64,000 nucleotides of DNA from Hymenobacter latericoloratus (GTDB lineage Bacteria; Bacteroidota; Bacteroidia; Cytophagales; Hymenobacteraceae). How positions within the stretch are numbered: position 1 is the stretch's first letter; the number at the start of each line of letters is the position of its first letter. Under the pieces are notes generated by a model. It saw nothing but the letters and a program-made list of their open reading frames with translations. It made no database searches and had not been told where the DNA came from. A program made the translations under genes and the position numbers. This document shows, in pieces, positions 8,929 through 17,546 of the stretch. The stretch covers positions 558,001 through 622,000 of the forward strand of contig NZ_JACHNV010000001.1 of assembly GCF_014199535.1 (NCBI RefSeq). The letters are read 5' to 3'.

Positions 8929-9693
8929 ATGTCATCTTCCCAACCTACTATTCTTTTCCTGCACGGTTTTGCTGAAAGCCGGGAGGTCTGGACGGAATTT
9001 ACCCGCGACTTTCCCGAGGGCTACCGCCTGCTTACGCTCAATCTGCTCGGGCACGGCACCAACGTGCACGACATCCGCGACTACTCCATGGAGGCCCAGG
9101 CCCGCTACGTGGCGGAGCAGCTGCGCCAGAAAAACGTGGAGCGGGCGCTGCTGGTGTGCCACAGCATGGGCGGCTACGTGGCGTTGGCTTTCGCGGAGCG
9201 CTACCCCGATATGGTGGCCGGACTGGTGCTGTTCCACTCCACGGCCCTGCCTGACTCGGAAGAGAAAAAGGCCAACCGCGACAAAAACCAGGACTTTGTG
9301 CGCCGCCACGGGGTCGAGAAGTTTATGGAGTCGTTTATCCGGCCGCTGTTTGCCCCCGCCAACCGGGAGCAGCTGCTGGAGCAGCGCGAGTTTCTGGAGG
9401 ATATTGGCCGCGCCACGCCCGAGGCCACCGTGCTGGGCGCCCTGGAAGCCATGAAAAACCGCCCCGACCGCACCAAAGTGCTGCGGGAGGCCCGCTTCCC
9501 GGTGCTGTTCATTGCCGGCAAAGACGACGTGGCCGTGCCCACCGACGCGCTGCTGCCCCAGTTGGCCCTACCTGCCCAAAGCCACGCCCTGCTCCTGAGC
9601 AACGTAGGCCACCTGGGCTACTTCGAGGAGCCCGAGCTGACGCGCCGCGCCGTGGTAGATTTTGCGGGGGTAGTGTTTGAGGCGGCTACATAA
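8929..9693 (+). CDS. Alpha/beta hydrolase, paralog 1
   Basis: The 254-residue enzyme has the compact alpha/beta-hydrolase layout: oxyanion-region LFLHGFAES near the start, nucleophile elbow CHSMGG with Ser79, acid in AGKDD (Asp199/200) and VGHLGY with His228. No signal peptide, so it is likely cytoplasmic. It probably hydrolyses a small ester or amide, but the substrate cannot be read from sequence. The ATG at 8929 is used because it brings the first beta-strand to residue 8. A close paralog lies 1.1 kb downstream with identical spacing of catalytic residues. A TonB-C-domain gene lies between them on the other strand. Confidence 0.9.
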   Translation: MSSSQPTILFLHGFAESREVWTEFTRDFPEGYRLLTLNLLGHGTNVHDIRDYSMEAQARYVAEQLRQKNVERALLVCHSMGGYVALAFAERYPDMVAGLVLFHSTALPDSEEKKANRDKNQDFVRRHGVEKFMESFIRPLFAPANREQLLEQREFLEDIGRATPEATVLGALEAMKNRPDRTKVLREARFPVLFIAGKDDVAVPTDALLPQLALPAQSHALLLSNVGHLGYFEEPELTRRAVVDFAGVVFEAAT

Positions 9694-9747
9694 CCCCGCG
9701 GCCCGGCAACAAAACAGGAAGGTAGCCCCTTGCCCGCGGGGCAGGAA

Positions 9748-10536
9748 TTAAAAAGTCCTGAAAGTCACAGGAAACAACTGGCATACTCGCACGGGGCGCC
9801 CGTTGTACCGAACTGGCTGGCACGGCAGAGCGGCTTCTACGGCGCGCTTGGTTGCGGCATCTACGCCCTGGGAAACAGAACGTACTATCTCTACCTTTTC
9901 CGGCCTTCCCTGCTCCGACACTTCTACGTACACCAACACTACGCCCTGAACTCTGTTATGAATAGCGCTGGGCGGGTAGCGCAGTGCGCGCGCTACCATT
10001 TCCAGGGCCCTGGGTCCCAAGGCCGGCAACTCGCCGGTATTAACCAGAGGAATAGCCTCGGGGGTGCCGCCAAACACCACCGGCACCCGCTGCACCGAAA
10101 AATCGGGTTTGCCATTGCGTACGGCTGGGGTCCAGGCGGGCATTGCGGCAATTAAGTCGGCGGCGGCCTTCAGCAGCTCTGCCGGGGCGGCGGGTACGGC
10201 GGGTTGCTGGTGCAGGCGGCGCTGGTCGCTGAGGGGCAGGGGTTGCACGGGCGTAACGTGTGATACCTGGCCCGTGGGAGATACCACAAACTCGACGTAC
10301 ACCCGCGCTGGCGTGCTGGAAGGCTGGAAGCTAGCCGGGAAGGGTGCCGAAGTAAGATACGTGCGGAGGGCTTCCAAGCCCCCGGGAAACCGGGCAACGC
10401 TGTCCGCGGCCGCAACGGGCAAGGGTTGTGCCGGTGGGGTAGTAACCAGGGCTGGGCGGGTGGAGGGCTCTTGGGCCGTACTACGCAGCGGCAGGGCCAG
10501 TAGGCAAATACTGCCCAGGATAAGGTAGAAGCGCAT
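9748..10536 (-). CDS. Secreted protein with TonB C-terminal-like domains
   Basis: The 262-residue protein begins with a cleavable-looking signal peptide (MRFYLILGSICLLALPLRST, then AQ). It has two regions resembling the TonB C-terminal domain: residues about 50-150 (FPGGLEALRTYL, VYVEFVVSPTGQVSHVTPV) and about 170-260 (YPPSAIHNRVQGVVLVYVEV, then GRPEKVEIVRSVSQGVD). Classical TonB is anchored by an uncleaved N-terminal helix and has a Pro-rich spacer; neither is evident. In Bacteroidota such domains occur in many envelope proteins, so a direct energy-transducing role is doubtful. The ATG at 10536 is chosen because the upstream 77 codons are Cys/Pro-rich and implausible. Confidence 0.75.
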   Translation of the reverse strand: MRFYLILGSICLLALPLRSTAQEPSTRPALVTTPPAQPLPVAAADSVARFPGGLEALRTYLTSAPFPASFQPSSTPARVYVEFVVSPTGQVSHVTPVQPLPLSDQRRLHQQPAVPAAPAELLKAAADLIAAMPAWTPAVRNGKPDFSVQRVPVVFGGTPEAIPLVNTGELPALGPRALEMVARALRYPPSAIHNRVQGVVLVYVEVSEQGRPEKVEIVRSVSQGVDAATKRAVEAALPCQPVRYNGRPVRVCQLFPVTFRTF

Positions 10537-10756
10537 AAATGGGAAATGATAGTACTGCCCGTGACCACAGAAAACCTGGGCACGGATAAGGCCGGTAGTC
10601 GGCGGCCAAAATAAGCAAAATGCTGGGCAGCGAAAGCGGCTTTCCCCGGGGCACTGGGGCAGCCGGACGTAACAAGTGGCACGGGTGCGGAAGGTGGCCG
10701 GCTCAGGTAAGCGCCACGCTATACCCTGTGCTTGGTTAGCCCGTAAGAAAGAGCCT

Positions 10757-11515
10757 ATGGCCCACACCCGCCCTACCCTCGTTTTTCTGCACGGCTTTCT
10801 GGAAAGCAGTGAAATCTGGGATGACTTCCTGCGCGACTTTCCGCCTCACTACCGCACCCTTCGGCCCAACCTGCCCGGCTACGGCCCGGAGCCGCCGCCC
10901 GCCCCCGACTGCTCCTTTGAAGCCGCCGCCAACTACGTGCAGGCGCAGCTACGGGCCGAAGGCATGCACGAGGTGCTGCTGGTGGGCCACAGCATGGGTG
11001 GCTACGTGGCGCTGGCTTTCGCCGAAAAGTTTCCGGCCCAGGTAGCGGGCCTCTGCCTGTTTCATTCCTCCGCCCTGCCCGATTTGGAAGAAGACCGGGA
11101 GCGGCGCCAGCGCAACCGCGAGTTTCTGGAGCAGCATGGGGTAGCGGCCTTCACCAAGGAGTTTCTGAAGCCCCAGTTTTCGGCCGCCCACCGCGAGTCC
11201 ATGGAGCACCACCTAGCCACGTTGCAGCGCATTGGGGCCGCCGTGCCGCTGGAAACGGCCCTGGGTAGTATGGAGGCCATGGCCCACCGCCCCGACCGGC
11301 GCTCCGTGCTGGAAAAGGCTACCTACCCGGTCCTCTTCATAGCCGGTAAGGACGACAAGGCTGTGCCTCTGACCAAAACCCACGAGGAAAGCCTCCTGCC
11401 TGACCACTGCACGGTGCTCTGGCTGGCCAATGTAGGCCACCTGGGCTTCCTGGAGCGCCCCACCGATACGCGCAAGGCTATCGAGGGCTTTGCGGAGCTG
11501 GTGTTTGGCAAATAG
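10757..11515 (+). CDS. Alpha/beta hydrolase, paralog 2
   Basis: The 252-residue product is a clear paralog of the hydrolase at 8929-9693: LVFLHGFLESSEIWDDF, nucleophile elbow VGHSMGG with Ser79, FIAGKDDKAVP, and NVGHLGF with His228, all in the same register. Roughly half of the aligned residues agree by eye. It is likely a cytosolic esterase or amidase of unknown substrate. The start at 10757 aligns with that of paralog 1. The gene converges on asd with a hairpin between. Confidence 0.9.
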   Translation: MAHTRPTLVFLHGFLESSEIWDDFLRDFPPHYRTLRPNLPGYGPEPPPAPDCSFEAAANYVQAQLRAEGMHEVLLVGHSMGGYVALAFAEKFPAQVAGLCLFHSSALPDLEEDRERRQRNREFLEQHGVAAFTKEFLKPQFSAAHRESMEHHLATLQRIGAAVPLETALGSMEAMAHRPDRRSVLEKATYPVLFIAGKDDKAVPLTKTHEESLLPDHCTVLWLANVGHLGFLERPTDTRKAIEGFAELVFGK

Positions 11516-11548
11516 GGAGTGCTGTTGCTGCAGTACCGCGCAAAAAAA

Positions 11549-11576
11549 GAGCCCAGGCCAGCTTGGCTCAGGCTCA
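11549..11576. terminator. Possible bidirectional terminator between hydrolase 2 and asd
   Basis: GAGCC at 11549 pairs with GGCTC at 11571 around an imperfect inner stem; A-runs precede it and TTTT follows. The position between convergent stops supports the call; the pairing is imperfect. Confidence 0.45.
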
Positions 11577-11598
11577 TTTTCTCTTCAAACAAAGAAAA

Positions 11599-12597
11599 CT
11601 ACGCCTGCAGCAAGCCCATCTGCAGCATTTTCTCGGCAATCTGGACGGCGTTGGTAGCGGCGCCTTTGCGCAGGTTGTCGGCCACTACCCACATATTGAG
11701 GGTGCGGGGCTGGGTTTCGTCGCGGCGGAGGCGGCCGACGAGTACGGCGTCGCGGCCGTGGGCGTCTTTGGGCATGGGGTACACGTTGTTCTTCACGTCG
11801 TCCACCACTTCCACGCCTTCGGTTTCGCGCAGGATGCGGTACACGTCTTCCAGCTCAAATTCCTGCTCAAACTCCACGTTTACGGCTTCGGAGTGGCCGC
11901 CCACTACCGGAATCCGCACGGTAGTAGCCGTTACCCGAATGCTGTCGTCGCCGAGGATTTTCTTGGTTTCCTTCACCATCTTCATCTCCTCTTTGGTGTA
12001 GCCGTTGTCCTCGAACACGTCGATGTGGGGCAGCACGTTCAGGTCGATGGGGTGGGGGTAGGCCTGGCTCGTTACCTCCTGGCCGGAGCGCTCCTGCATG
12101 AGCTGGTCCACGGCTTTTTTGCCGGTGCCCGTCACGCTCTGGTAGGTGCTCACCACAATGCGCTGCACCTTGTAGGTTTCGTGCAGCTTGTTGAGGGCCA
12201 CCACCATCTGAATGGTAGAGCAGTTGGGGTTGGCAATGATTTTATCGTCGGGCGTAATTTCCTTGGCGTTGATTTCGGGCACCACCAGCTTCTTGGTGGG
12301 ATCCATGCGCCAGGCCGAGGAGTTGTCGATAACCACGGTGCCCACTTCGGCAAAGCGCGGGGCCTGCTCCTTGGAAATGGAGCCACCAGCCGAGAAGATG
12401 GCCACGGCCGGGCGGGCCGCAATGGCGTCGTCCATGCTTACCACCTTGTATTTCTGGCCCTGGAATTCAATTTCCTGACCTACCGAGCGCTCGGAGGCTA
12501 CGGGCAAGAGTTCCGTGACCGGGAAGTTACGCTCGGCCAGTACTTTCAGCATTTCGCCCCCGACCAGGCCGGTGGCGCCTACTACGGCTACTTTCAT
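11599..12597 (-). CDS. asd: Aspartate-semialdehyde dehydrogenase
   Basis: This enzyme reduces aspartyl-4-phosphate to aspartate semialdehyde with NADPH, the branch-point step to lysine/diaminopimelate, threonine and methionine. The 332-residue length is normal. Seen: the N-terminal nucleotide-binding VAVVGATGLVGGEML, FSAGGSISKE, DNSSAWRMD, catalytic Cys126 in ANPNCSTIQMV, and the STYQSVTGTGKKA loop. The C-terminal half carries the conserved VGGHSEAVNVEF. It is the bacterial short-form type. It appears to be monocistronic and diverges from the lamin-tail-domain gene across about 150 bp. Confidence 0.97.
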   Translation of the reverse strand: MKVAVVGATGLVGGEMLKVLAERNFPVTELLPVASERSVGQEIEFQGQKYKVVSMDDAIAARPAVAIFSAGGSISKEQAPRFAEVGTVVIDNSSAWRMDPTKKLVVPEINAKEITPDDKIIANPNCSTIQMVVALNKLHETYKVQRIVVSTYQSVTGTGKKAVDQLMQERSGQEVTSQAYPHPIDLNVLPHIDVFEDNGYTKEEMKMVKETKKILGDDSIRVTATTVRIPVVGGHSEAVNVEFEQEFELEDVYRILRETEGVEVVDDVKNNVYPMPKDAHGRDAVLVGRLRRDETQPRTLNMWVVADNLRKGAATNAVQIAEKMLQMGLLQA

Positions 12598-12749
12598 TGG
12601 GTTTCGGTGTTTACGAGGGCGTAAAGGTACATCACGATTTGTGGTTATATTTCACCCAGTGAAAGAAGGAGGGTTGCCCTGGCTTCGGCTGATTATCAGG
12701 TTGCTCCCTTTTGCTCACGGCGCATCTTATTACTACCGCCTTCATTCGC

Positions 12750-15362
12750 GTGAAACTATTATTACTGCTGGCCCTGTGCCTGGGGGCCACTACGGCTACC
12801 GCCCAGCTGACCGACTCCTTCGCCGACGGCAACTTCACCCAGAACCCCGCCTGGACCGGCGACGCAACTTCTTTTCAGATTAACCCGGCCCAGCAGCTAC
12901 AAACCAACGGCCCCGCCGTAACCGGCGCCGAGGTGCAGCTGGTCACGCCCTGCGCCGCTATCACGGGCACTACCTGGGAATTCTGGACCAACCTGAAGCT
13001 GGCGACCAGCGGCGGCAACTACGCCGATGTGTGGCTGATGGCCGACGCTGCCGACCTGAAAGCCACCGGCACCAAAGGCTACTTTGTGCGCCTGGGCGGC
13101 ACTCCCGACGAGGTAGCCCTGTTCCGGCAGGATGCCACCGGCAGCCCGGTGTATGTAATTAACGGCCAGGATGCTACCCTCAGCTCCGCTGCCAACAACC
13201 TGGTGCGGGTGCGCGTTACGCGCACCACCCAAAACGTCTGGACCCTGGAGCGTGACCTGACCGGCGGCACCACTTACACGCTTGAAGGCTCGGCCACCGA
13301 TGCCACCCACCAGCGCAGCGCCTACTTCGGGGTGTACGCTACCTACTCTTCGGCCAACAACCGCGGGTTTTACTTCGATGATTTCCGGGTGACGGACGCC
13401 GCGGCGCCCCTGCTGCTGCGAGCCGCCGCGCCCAGCGCCCGCCAGCTCACCCTGACCTTCAACGAGGCCGTAGCCGCTAGCCAGTCGGCCGGCAACTACC
13501 GGCTCGCGGGCGGTGGCGGCCCGGCTGTAGCCGCTGCCGCCCGGGATGCCGCCGACCCCACGCTGGTGCACCTCACCCTAGCCGCCGACCTACCTCTGGG
13601 CAGCGTGACGGTAGAGGCCCGTAACGTGGCCGATGGATTCGGGAATGTGGCCGCCGGCCCGCTTACGGCTACTTTCCAGAACAACGGCTTTGCGGTAACG
13701 CCCGCGCTGAACCAGCTGCTCATCACCGAAATCCTGGCCGATGAAACGCCCAGCGTAGGGCTGCCGGCCTCGGAGTTCGTGGAAATTCATAACCCCTCCG
13801 CCACCGCCGTGCTGGATTTGGCTGGGGTTAGGCTTCTGAAGCAGGGTAGCACCGGCAATCCGGCCGTGTTTCCGGCCGGGGCGGTGCTGCTGCCGGGCGA
13901 GTACGCGGTGGTGTGCGGCAGTACCCGCACGGCGCAGTTCGCGGGCTACGGCAAAGTATTCGGGCTAACCAACTTCCCCAGCCTGACCAACAGCGGCGAC
14001 CAGCTAGTGCTACGGGGCAAGGATGGCCGCACCTTGTTTGAAGTCAGCTACTCGGATGCCTGGTACCGCGACGCCCGCAAGAAGGAAGGCGGCTGGACCC
14101 TGGAACTGATAGACCCCGCCAACCCCTGCGGCGGCCCTGAAAACTGGCAGGCCAGCCAGGATGCCAGCGGCGGCACACCCGGCCGCGCTAACTCCGTGCG
14201 CGCCACCAACCCCGACCGCACCGCGCCTGTCCTGTTGCGCGCTCTGGCTCTTAATCCGACCACGGTGCGGTTGTATTTCGGCGAGAAGTTGGACAGCGCT
14301 GCCGCCGCTACCCCCGCGCTGTACACGCTCATGCCCGCCGCCGCCATTACCCGCGCCGCGCCCGTTGGCCCCGATTTCCGATTAGTAGATTTGACCTTGG
14401 CTACCCCGCTGACGCCCAATCAGCCCGTGGCGGTAACCGTGCAGCGCTTCCTCGATTGCGTGGGCAACGCCAGCGGCCCGGTCACTTCCGTCACGTTTGC
14501 CCTGCCCGTACCGGTAGCGGCCGGCGACGTGGTCATCAACGAAATCCTGTTCAATCCGCGCTCCGGTGGGGTTGATTTTGTGGAAGTACTCAACCGCTCC
14601 GGCAAGTACCTGGATGTGCAGGGGTGGCAGGTGGGGAGTGAGCGGGCCGGGGGCGCCCTGGATGCGGAAGTTGTGAGCAGTACCTCGGTACTGCTCCCGC
14701 CGGGCGGCCTGCTGGCCTTTACCACCAGCCTTTCGGTGCTGCAAAGCCAGTACCCGGCCAGCATCAATCCAGCCAATGTACTCCAGGTGCCTGCCCTGCC
14801 CACCCTGCCCGACGACGCTGGAGTAGTAGTGCTGCTCGATGCCCAGGCCCGGCCCCTGGACCGTGTGGCCTACTCCGAAAAACAGCACCTGCGGCTGCTC
14901 GACGACGTGAACGGCGTGTCCCTGGAGCGGATTCGGGCTACGGGACCCAGCGAGGCCGGCAACTTCCACTCGGCGGCCGGTAGCGCGGGCTACGCCACAC
15001 CCGGCCGCCCGAACTCCCAGCAGCAGGCAGACCCTACCGGCTCAGATGTATTGACCTTGGCGCCCGAGCTGTTCACCCCCGATGACGACGGTCAGCAGGA
15101 TTTCACTACCCTCAGTTATCAGCTGGATGCTCCGGGCTACGTAGGCTCCGTAACGATTTATGATGCTCAGGGACGTTTGGCCCGCCAGCTGGTGCGCAAC
15201 GAAACCCTCGGCACGAAAGGATTCTGGCAGTGGGATGGCCTCACCGACCGGGGCCAGAAAGCCGCCGTGGGCTATTATGTGCTGCTGATTGAGCTGTTCA
15301 AACCCAGCGGCGGACAGCAGCAGCAGTACCGGAAAACGGTGGTGGTAGGAGCCCGTTTCTGA
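12750..15362 (+). CDS. Secreted lamin-tail-domain protein with FlgD-like C-terminus
   Basis: The product is a large secreted protein of about 870 residues. A GTG start at 12750 gives a clean signal peptide (MKLLLLLALCLGATTATAQ); a TTG 39 bp upstream is the alternative. After an N-terminal laminin-G-like region come Ig-like/SbsA-type domains and two lamin tail domains: one around residues 325-480 (LLITEILADETPS, ASEFVEIHNPS, ENWQASQDASGGTPGRANS), the second near residues 595-750 (VVINEILFNPRSGGVDFVEV). The end (APELFTPDDDGQQDFTTLSY then YDAQGRLARQL) resembles the FlgD Ig-like module used in place of a T9SS sorting tag. It is probably a cell-surface or extracellular adhesin or nuclease-associated protein; no catalytic domain was recognised. 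Confidence 0.85.
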   Translation: MKLLLLLALCLGATTATAQLTDSFADGNFTQNPAWTGDATSFQINPAQQLQTNGPAVTGAEVQLVTPCAAITGTTWEFWTNLKLATSGGNYADVWLMADAADLKATGTKGYFVRLGGTPDEVALFRQDATGSPVYVINGQDATLSSAANNLVRVRVTRTTQNVWTLERDLTGGTTYTLEGSATDATHQRSAYFGVYATYSSANNRGFYFDDFRVTDAAAPLLLRAAAPSARQLTLTFNEAVAASQSAGNYRLAGGGGPAVAAAARDAADPTLVHLTLAADLPLGSVTVEARNVADGFGNVAAGPLTATFQNNGFAVTPALNQLLITEILADETPSVGLPASEFVEIHNPSATAVLDLAGVRLLKQGSTGNPAVFPAGAVLLPGEYAVVCGSTRTAQFAGYGKVFGLTNFPSLTNSGDQLVLRGKDGRTLFEVSYSDAWYRDARKKEGGWTLELIDPANPCGGPENWQASQDASGGTPGRANSVRATNPDRTAPVLLRALALNPTTVRLYFGEKLDSAAAATPALYTLMPAAAITRAAPVGPDFRLVDLTLATPLTPNQPVAVTVQRFLDCVGNASGPVTSVTFALPVPVAAGDVVINEILFNPRSGGVDFVEVLNRSGKYLDVQGWQVGSERAGGALDAEVVSSTSVLLPPGGLLAFTTSLSVLQSQYPASINPANVLQVPALPTLPDDAGVVVLLDAQARPLDRVAYSEKQHLRLLDDVNGVSLERIRATGPSEAGNFHSAAGSAGYATPGRPNSQQQADPTGSDVLTLAPELFTPDDDGQQDFTTLSYQLDAPGYVGSVTIYDAQGRLARQLVRNETLGTKGFWQWDGLTDRGQKAAVGYYVLLIELFKPSGGQQQQYRKTVVVGARF

Positions 15363-15517
15363 GTGCGCAGCTAAGCAGTTGGGCTCCCGGTATCAAGCTC
15401 AGCCTTGCGCGGGAATCTAAATGAAAAATTCAAAAAAATCTATACTCAACAATACCCTTTCAAAAAACAGGGCGTAAGATAGGGCAGTCAAGGACTTCAA
15501 CCTCAAACTGCCTACCC

Positions 15518-15925
15518 ATGAAAGTTATATTACCCCGCATGCACGGCATGCTCGACTACGGCACCATCGCCATTTTTGCGCTGGCTCCCACGCTGTTCAA
15601 CTTCGCTGGCCCCTATGCTACGGCCTGCTACGTGCTGGCCGCCGGCTACCTGCTCATCACCCTGATGACCGACTTCCCGATGGGTATCATGCGGATGATT
15701 CCGTTCCCGATGCACGGCGGTCTGGAGTTGGTGAGTGGCCTGGCCCTGCTGGCCGCGCCTTTCATCTTTGGCTTCAACGACGATAATACCCTGGCCCGCA
15801 ACTTCTTCATGATTATGGGGGTAGCCTTTTTGGGCTCCTGGATGCTGACCGACTGGCGCGCTGATACCCACACGGCCAACAACATGAATGCCCGCGGCCA
15901 CAAAAACATGGCTCCTCAGCACTAA
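15518..15925 (+). CDS. SPW-repeat-type small membrane protein, paralog 1
   Basis: The 135-residue protein has four hydrophobic spans. Its internal duplication is typical of SPW-like proteins: HGMLDYGTIAIFALAPTLF and MHGGLELVSGLALLAAPFIF both start with an His-Gly before a helix. LLITLMTDFPMGIMRMIPFP joins the halves. No function is established for the family; the predicted location is the cytoplasmic membrane. A strong terminator follows, and a paralog begins 155 bp after the stop. The spacer before it (15363-15517) is AT-rich and probably carries its promoter, but no clean TANNTTTG was found. Confidence 0.75.
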   Translation: MKVILPRMHGMLDYGTIAIFALAPTLFNFAGPYATACYVLAAGYLLITLMTDFPMGIMRMIPFPMHGGLELVSGLALLAAPFIFGFNDDNTLARNFFMIMGVAFLGSWMLTDWRADTHTANNMNARGHKNMAPQH

Positions 15926-15949
15926 GCTGCGGTAACTAGTATGGATTTG

Positions 15950-15984
15950 AAAGGGCCTGATGACACTGTGTTATCAGGCCCTTT
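15950..15984 (+). terminator. Rho-independent terminator after SPW paralog 1
   Basis: A perfect 12-bp stem (AAAGGGCCTGAT and its complement) with an 11-nt loop ends in TTTTG, 25 bp after the stop. Confidence 0.85.
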
Positions 15985-16079
15985 TGTTTGAGCGGTAGAA
16001 TGTTGTGTCTAAGCTCGGCTATACCCTTGCTGCCCTGCCGCCGTACTTGTTTTATCCTTCCACCTCAGCTTCTGACCCT

Positions 16080-16454
16080 ATGAAAATTCTGTCGCCGACT
16101 GCCCACGGCTTCATCGATGTGGCCTTTATTACGGTGCTGGCCATGGCTCCCATCATGTTCGACCTGGAGCCGGCCGTTGATACCGCCTGCTTTGTGCTGG
16201 CCGGGGGCTACCTGCTTATCACCCTGCTCACCGATTTCAAGCTGGGCATCTTCCGCGTAATTCCGTTTCCGGTGCACGGCTGGCTGGACTTGCTGACGGG
16301 CCTGGCTCTGCTGGCCGCGCCGTTTCTGTTTCATTTCGAAAGTGGCAGCGCCGAGCGGAATCTGTCGTGGCTGCTGGGGGTAGTATCGGTGGTAACCTGG
16401 TTTATTACCGACTGGAAAGGCCAGACCCGCAGCCTGATGACCGACCGGGGCTAA
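16080..16454 (+). CDS. SPW-repeat-type small membrane protein, paralog 2
   Basis: The 124-residue protein is a paralog of its upstream neighbour: AHGFIDVAFITVLAMAPIMF, LLITLLTDFKLGIFRVIPFP and VHGWLDLLTGLALLAAPFLF line up block by block. Four membrane spans are predicted. The ATG at 16080 aligns with the start of paralog 1; an upstream in-frame start at 16005 would add unaligned residues. The terminator between the copies suggests they are transcribed separately. Function unknown. Confidence 0.75.
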   Translation: MKILSPTAHGFIDVAFITVLAMAPIMFDLEPAVDTACFVLAGGYLLITLLTDFKLGIFRVIPFPVHGWLDLLTGLALLAAPFLFHFESGSAERNLSWLLGVVSVVTWFITDWKGQTRSLMTDRG

Positions 16455-16484
16455 CGCAGTGTACCTAGGCTGAGCCGGTTTCGG

Positions 16485-16571
16485 TGGTAGGGAGCGGGGC
16501 TTGCCCCCGCCCGGCGCCTGCACAACTACCTGAAGGTGGCCGGGCGGGACCAGACACGCTCCCCACCTACC
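16485..16571. repeat. Palindromic repeat family B, degenerate copy
   Basis: The left arm GGTAGGGAGCGGGGCTTGCC at 16485 matches the left arm of the element at 19902. The right side is a diverged inverted copy ending in GGTAGG on the minus strand. That terminal TAG is the stop codon of the outer-membrane protein gene at 16567-17433. The element fills the convergent spacer after SPW paralog 2. Confidence 0.75.
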
Positions 16572-17433
16572 GCCGGAACGTAAACCCCACGAAAAACTCC
16601 CGGTCGGTTTCCTTACTCAGGGCCAGGTGGGTGCCGAAATCTACCTGCAGGTTCTCGTTGAGGGTGAAGATAGGGGCCAGGTTAAGCGAGGAGCGCCAAC
16701 CACGGCGCTGGGCATCCCACTGCGTCACGCCTTCCACCAGGAAGCTGAACACGTCCGTAAATTCGTGGTCGAGGGCAATGGAGGGCATCACGCGGGCGTA
16801 GTGCTTGCCCTGCTCCCGGTCGTAGTTCAGGTCACCTTGCACCTGCAAATCGAGGTTGAACCGGTCGGGCAGCTCAATATTGACGGGCACAATCAGGCCG
16901 CCTTCTACGGCGCCACTACCCGTTTTGCCACCCGTAGGCAGGCGGGTGTAGGCTACCACCGCCATGGCAACGGGCCCCTCCTGGTCGTCGCCGAGGAAGT
17001 TGTGCTTGAGCCGCAGGGCCACGTCGCCGAAGCTGGCCTGGCGCTGCCAGGCGGTTTCGCCGGCTTCGCGTTCCTTCTCCACCTTGTAAAGCGGCATTTC
17101 TACCTGCACATCGGTGCGGCGGCTCAGGCCTAGTTTCAGGGTAGTGTACGCCACCTTTAGCTCCCGGCCACGCGAGGTACCCTCCCGCTCATTCACGAGG
17201 CGAATGGCATCGGTTTCCGTCTGGAAGTGGCCGGCATCTACCGTAAAGGGGCTTTCCGTCACGCCGGGGCGGTCGGGGCGCAGGGGCCGCAGCTGGTTGC
17301 GGGGCACCGGCTTAAACAGGTTAAAATGGGCCGAATCATAAGGACAGGTTTTGGGCTCTTCCTGAACCTGAGCCTGGGCCAGGCTGGCTGCAGTCAGCAA
17401 ACCCAGCAGCGCGATATAACGAGAAATAGGCAT
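16567..17433 (-). CDS. Outer-membrane transporter-like protein (phenol-MetA family type)
   Basis: The 288-residue product has a signal peptide (MPISRYIALLGLLTAASLAQ). The rest is strand-rich and resembles the PF13557 putative MetA-pathway outer-membrane barrel: LRPDRPGVTESPFTVDAGHF near residue 50, DVQVEMPLYKVEKE, TRLPTGGKTG, and the aromatic C-terminal strand EFFVGFTFRR. Substrate unknown. It lies 113 bp downstream of, and on the same strand as, the TonB-dependent receptor gene, so a joint envelope-transport role in the metal cluster is plausible. Its stop codon lies inside a family-B palindrome. Confidence 0.75.
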   Translation of the reverse strand: MPISRYIALLGLLTAASLAQAQVQEEPKTCPYDSAHFNLFKPVPRNQLRPLRPDRPGVTESPFTVDAGHFQTETDAIRLVNEREGTSRGRELKVAYTTLKLGLSRRTDVQVEMPLYKVEKEREAGETAWQRQASFGDVALRLKHNFLGDDQEGPVAMAVVAYTRLPTGGKTGSGAVEGGLIVPVNIELPDRFNLDLQVQGDLNYDREQGKHYARVMPSIALDHEFTDVFSFLVEGVTQWDAQRRGWRSSLNLAPIFTLNENLQVDFGTHLALSKETDREFFVGFTFRR

Positions 17434-17546
17434 GAAATGAGGAGAGAAAAGAGTACGGTGCCCCTGATACGCAATCTGCCCCCGATAGGTGCCCCCACTA
17501 CCCCCTAGGCAAGACCAAAGGCCTGTTGCTCACAAAAATCCCCTAC

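Noticed and set aside
8929..11515. Composite transposition unit formed by the two alpha/beta hydrolase genes
   Set aside because: They are diverged protein paralogs, not identical DNA repeats, and the enclosed gene is ordinary; simple duplication explains them.
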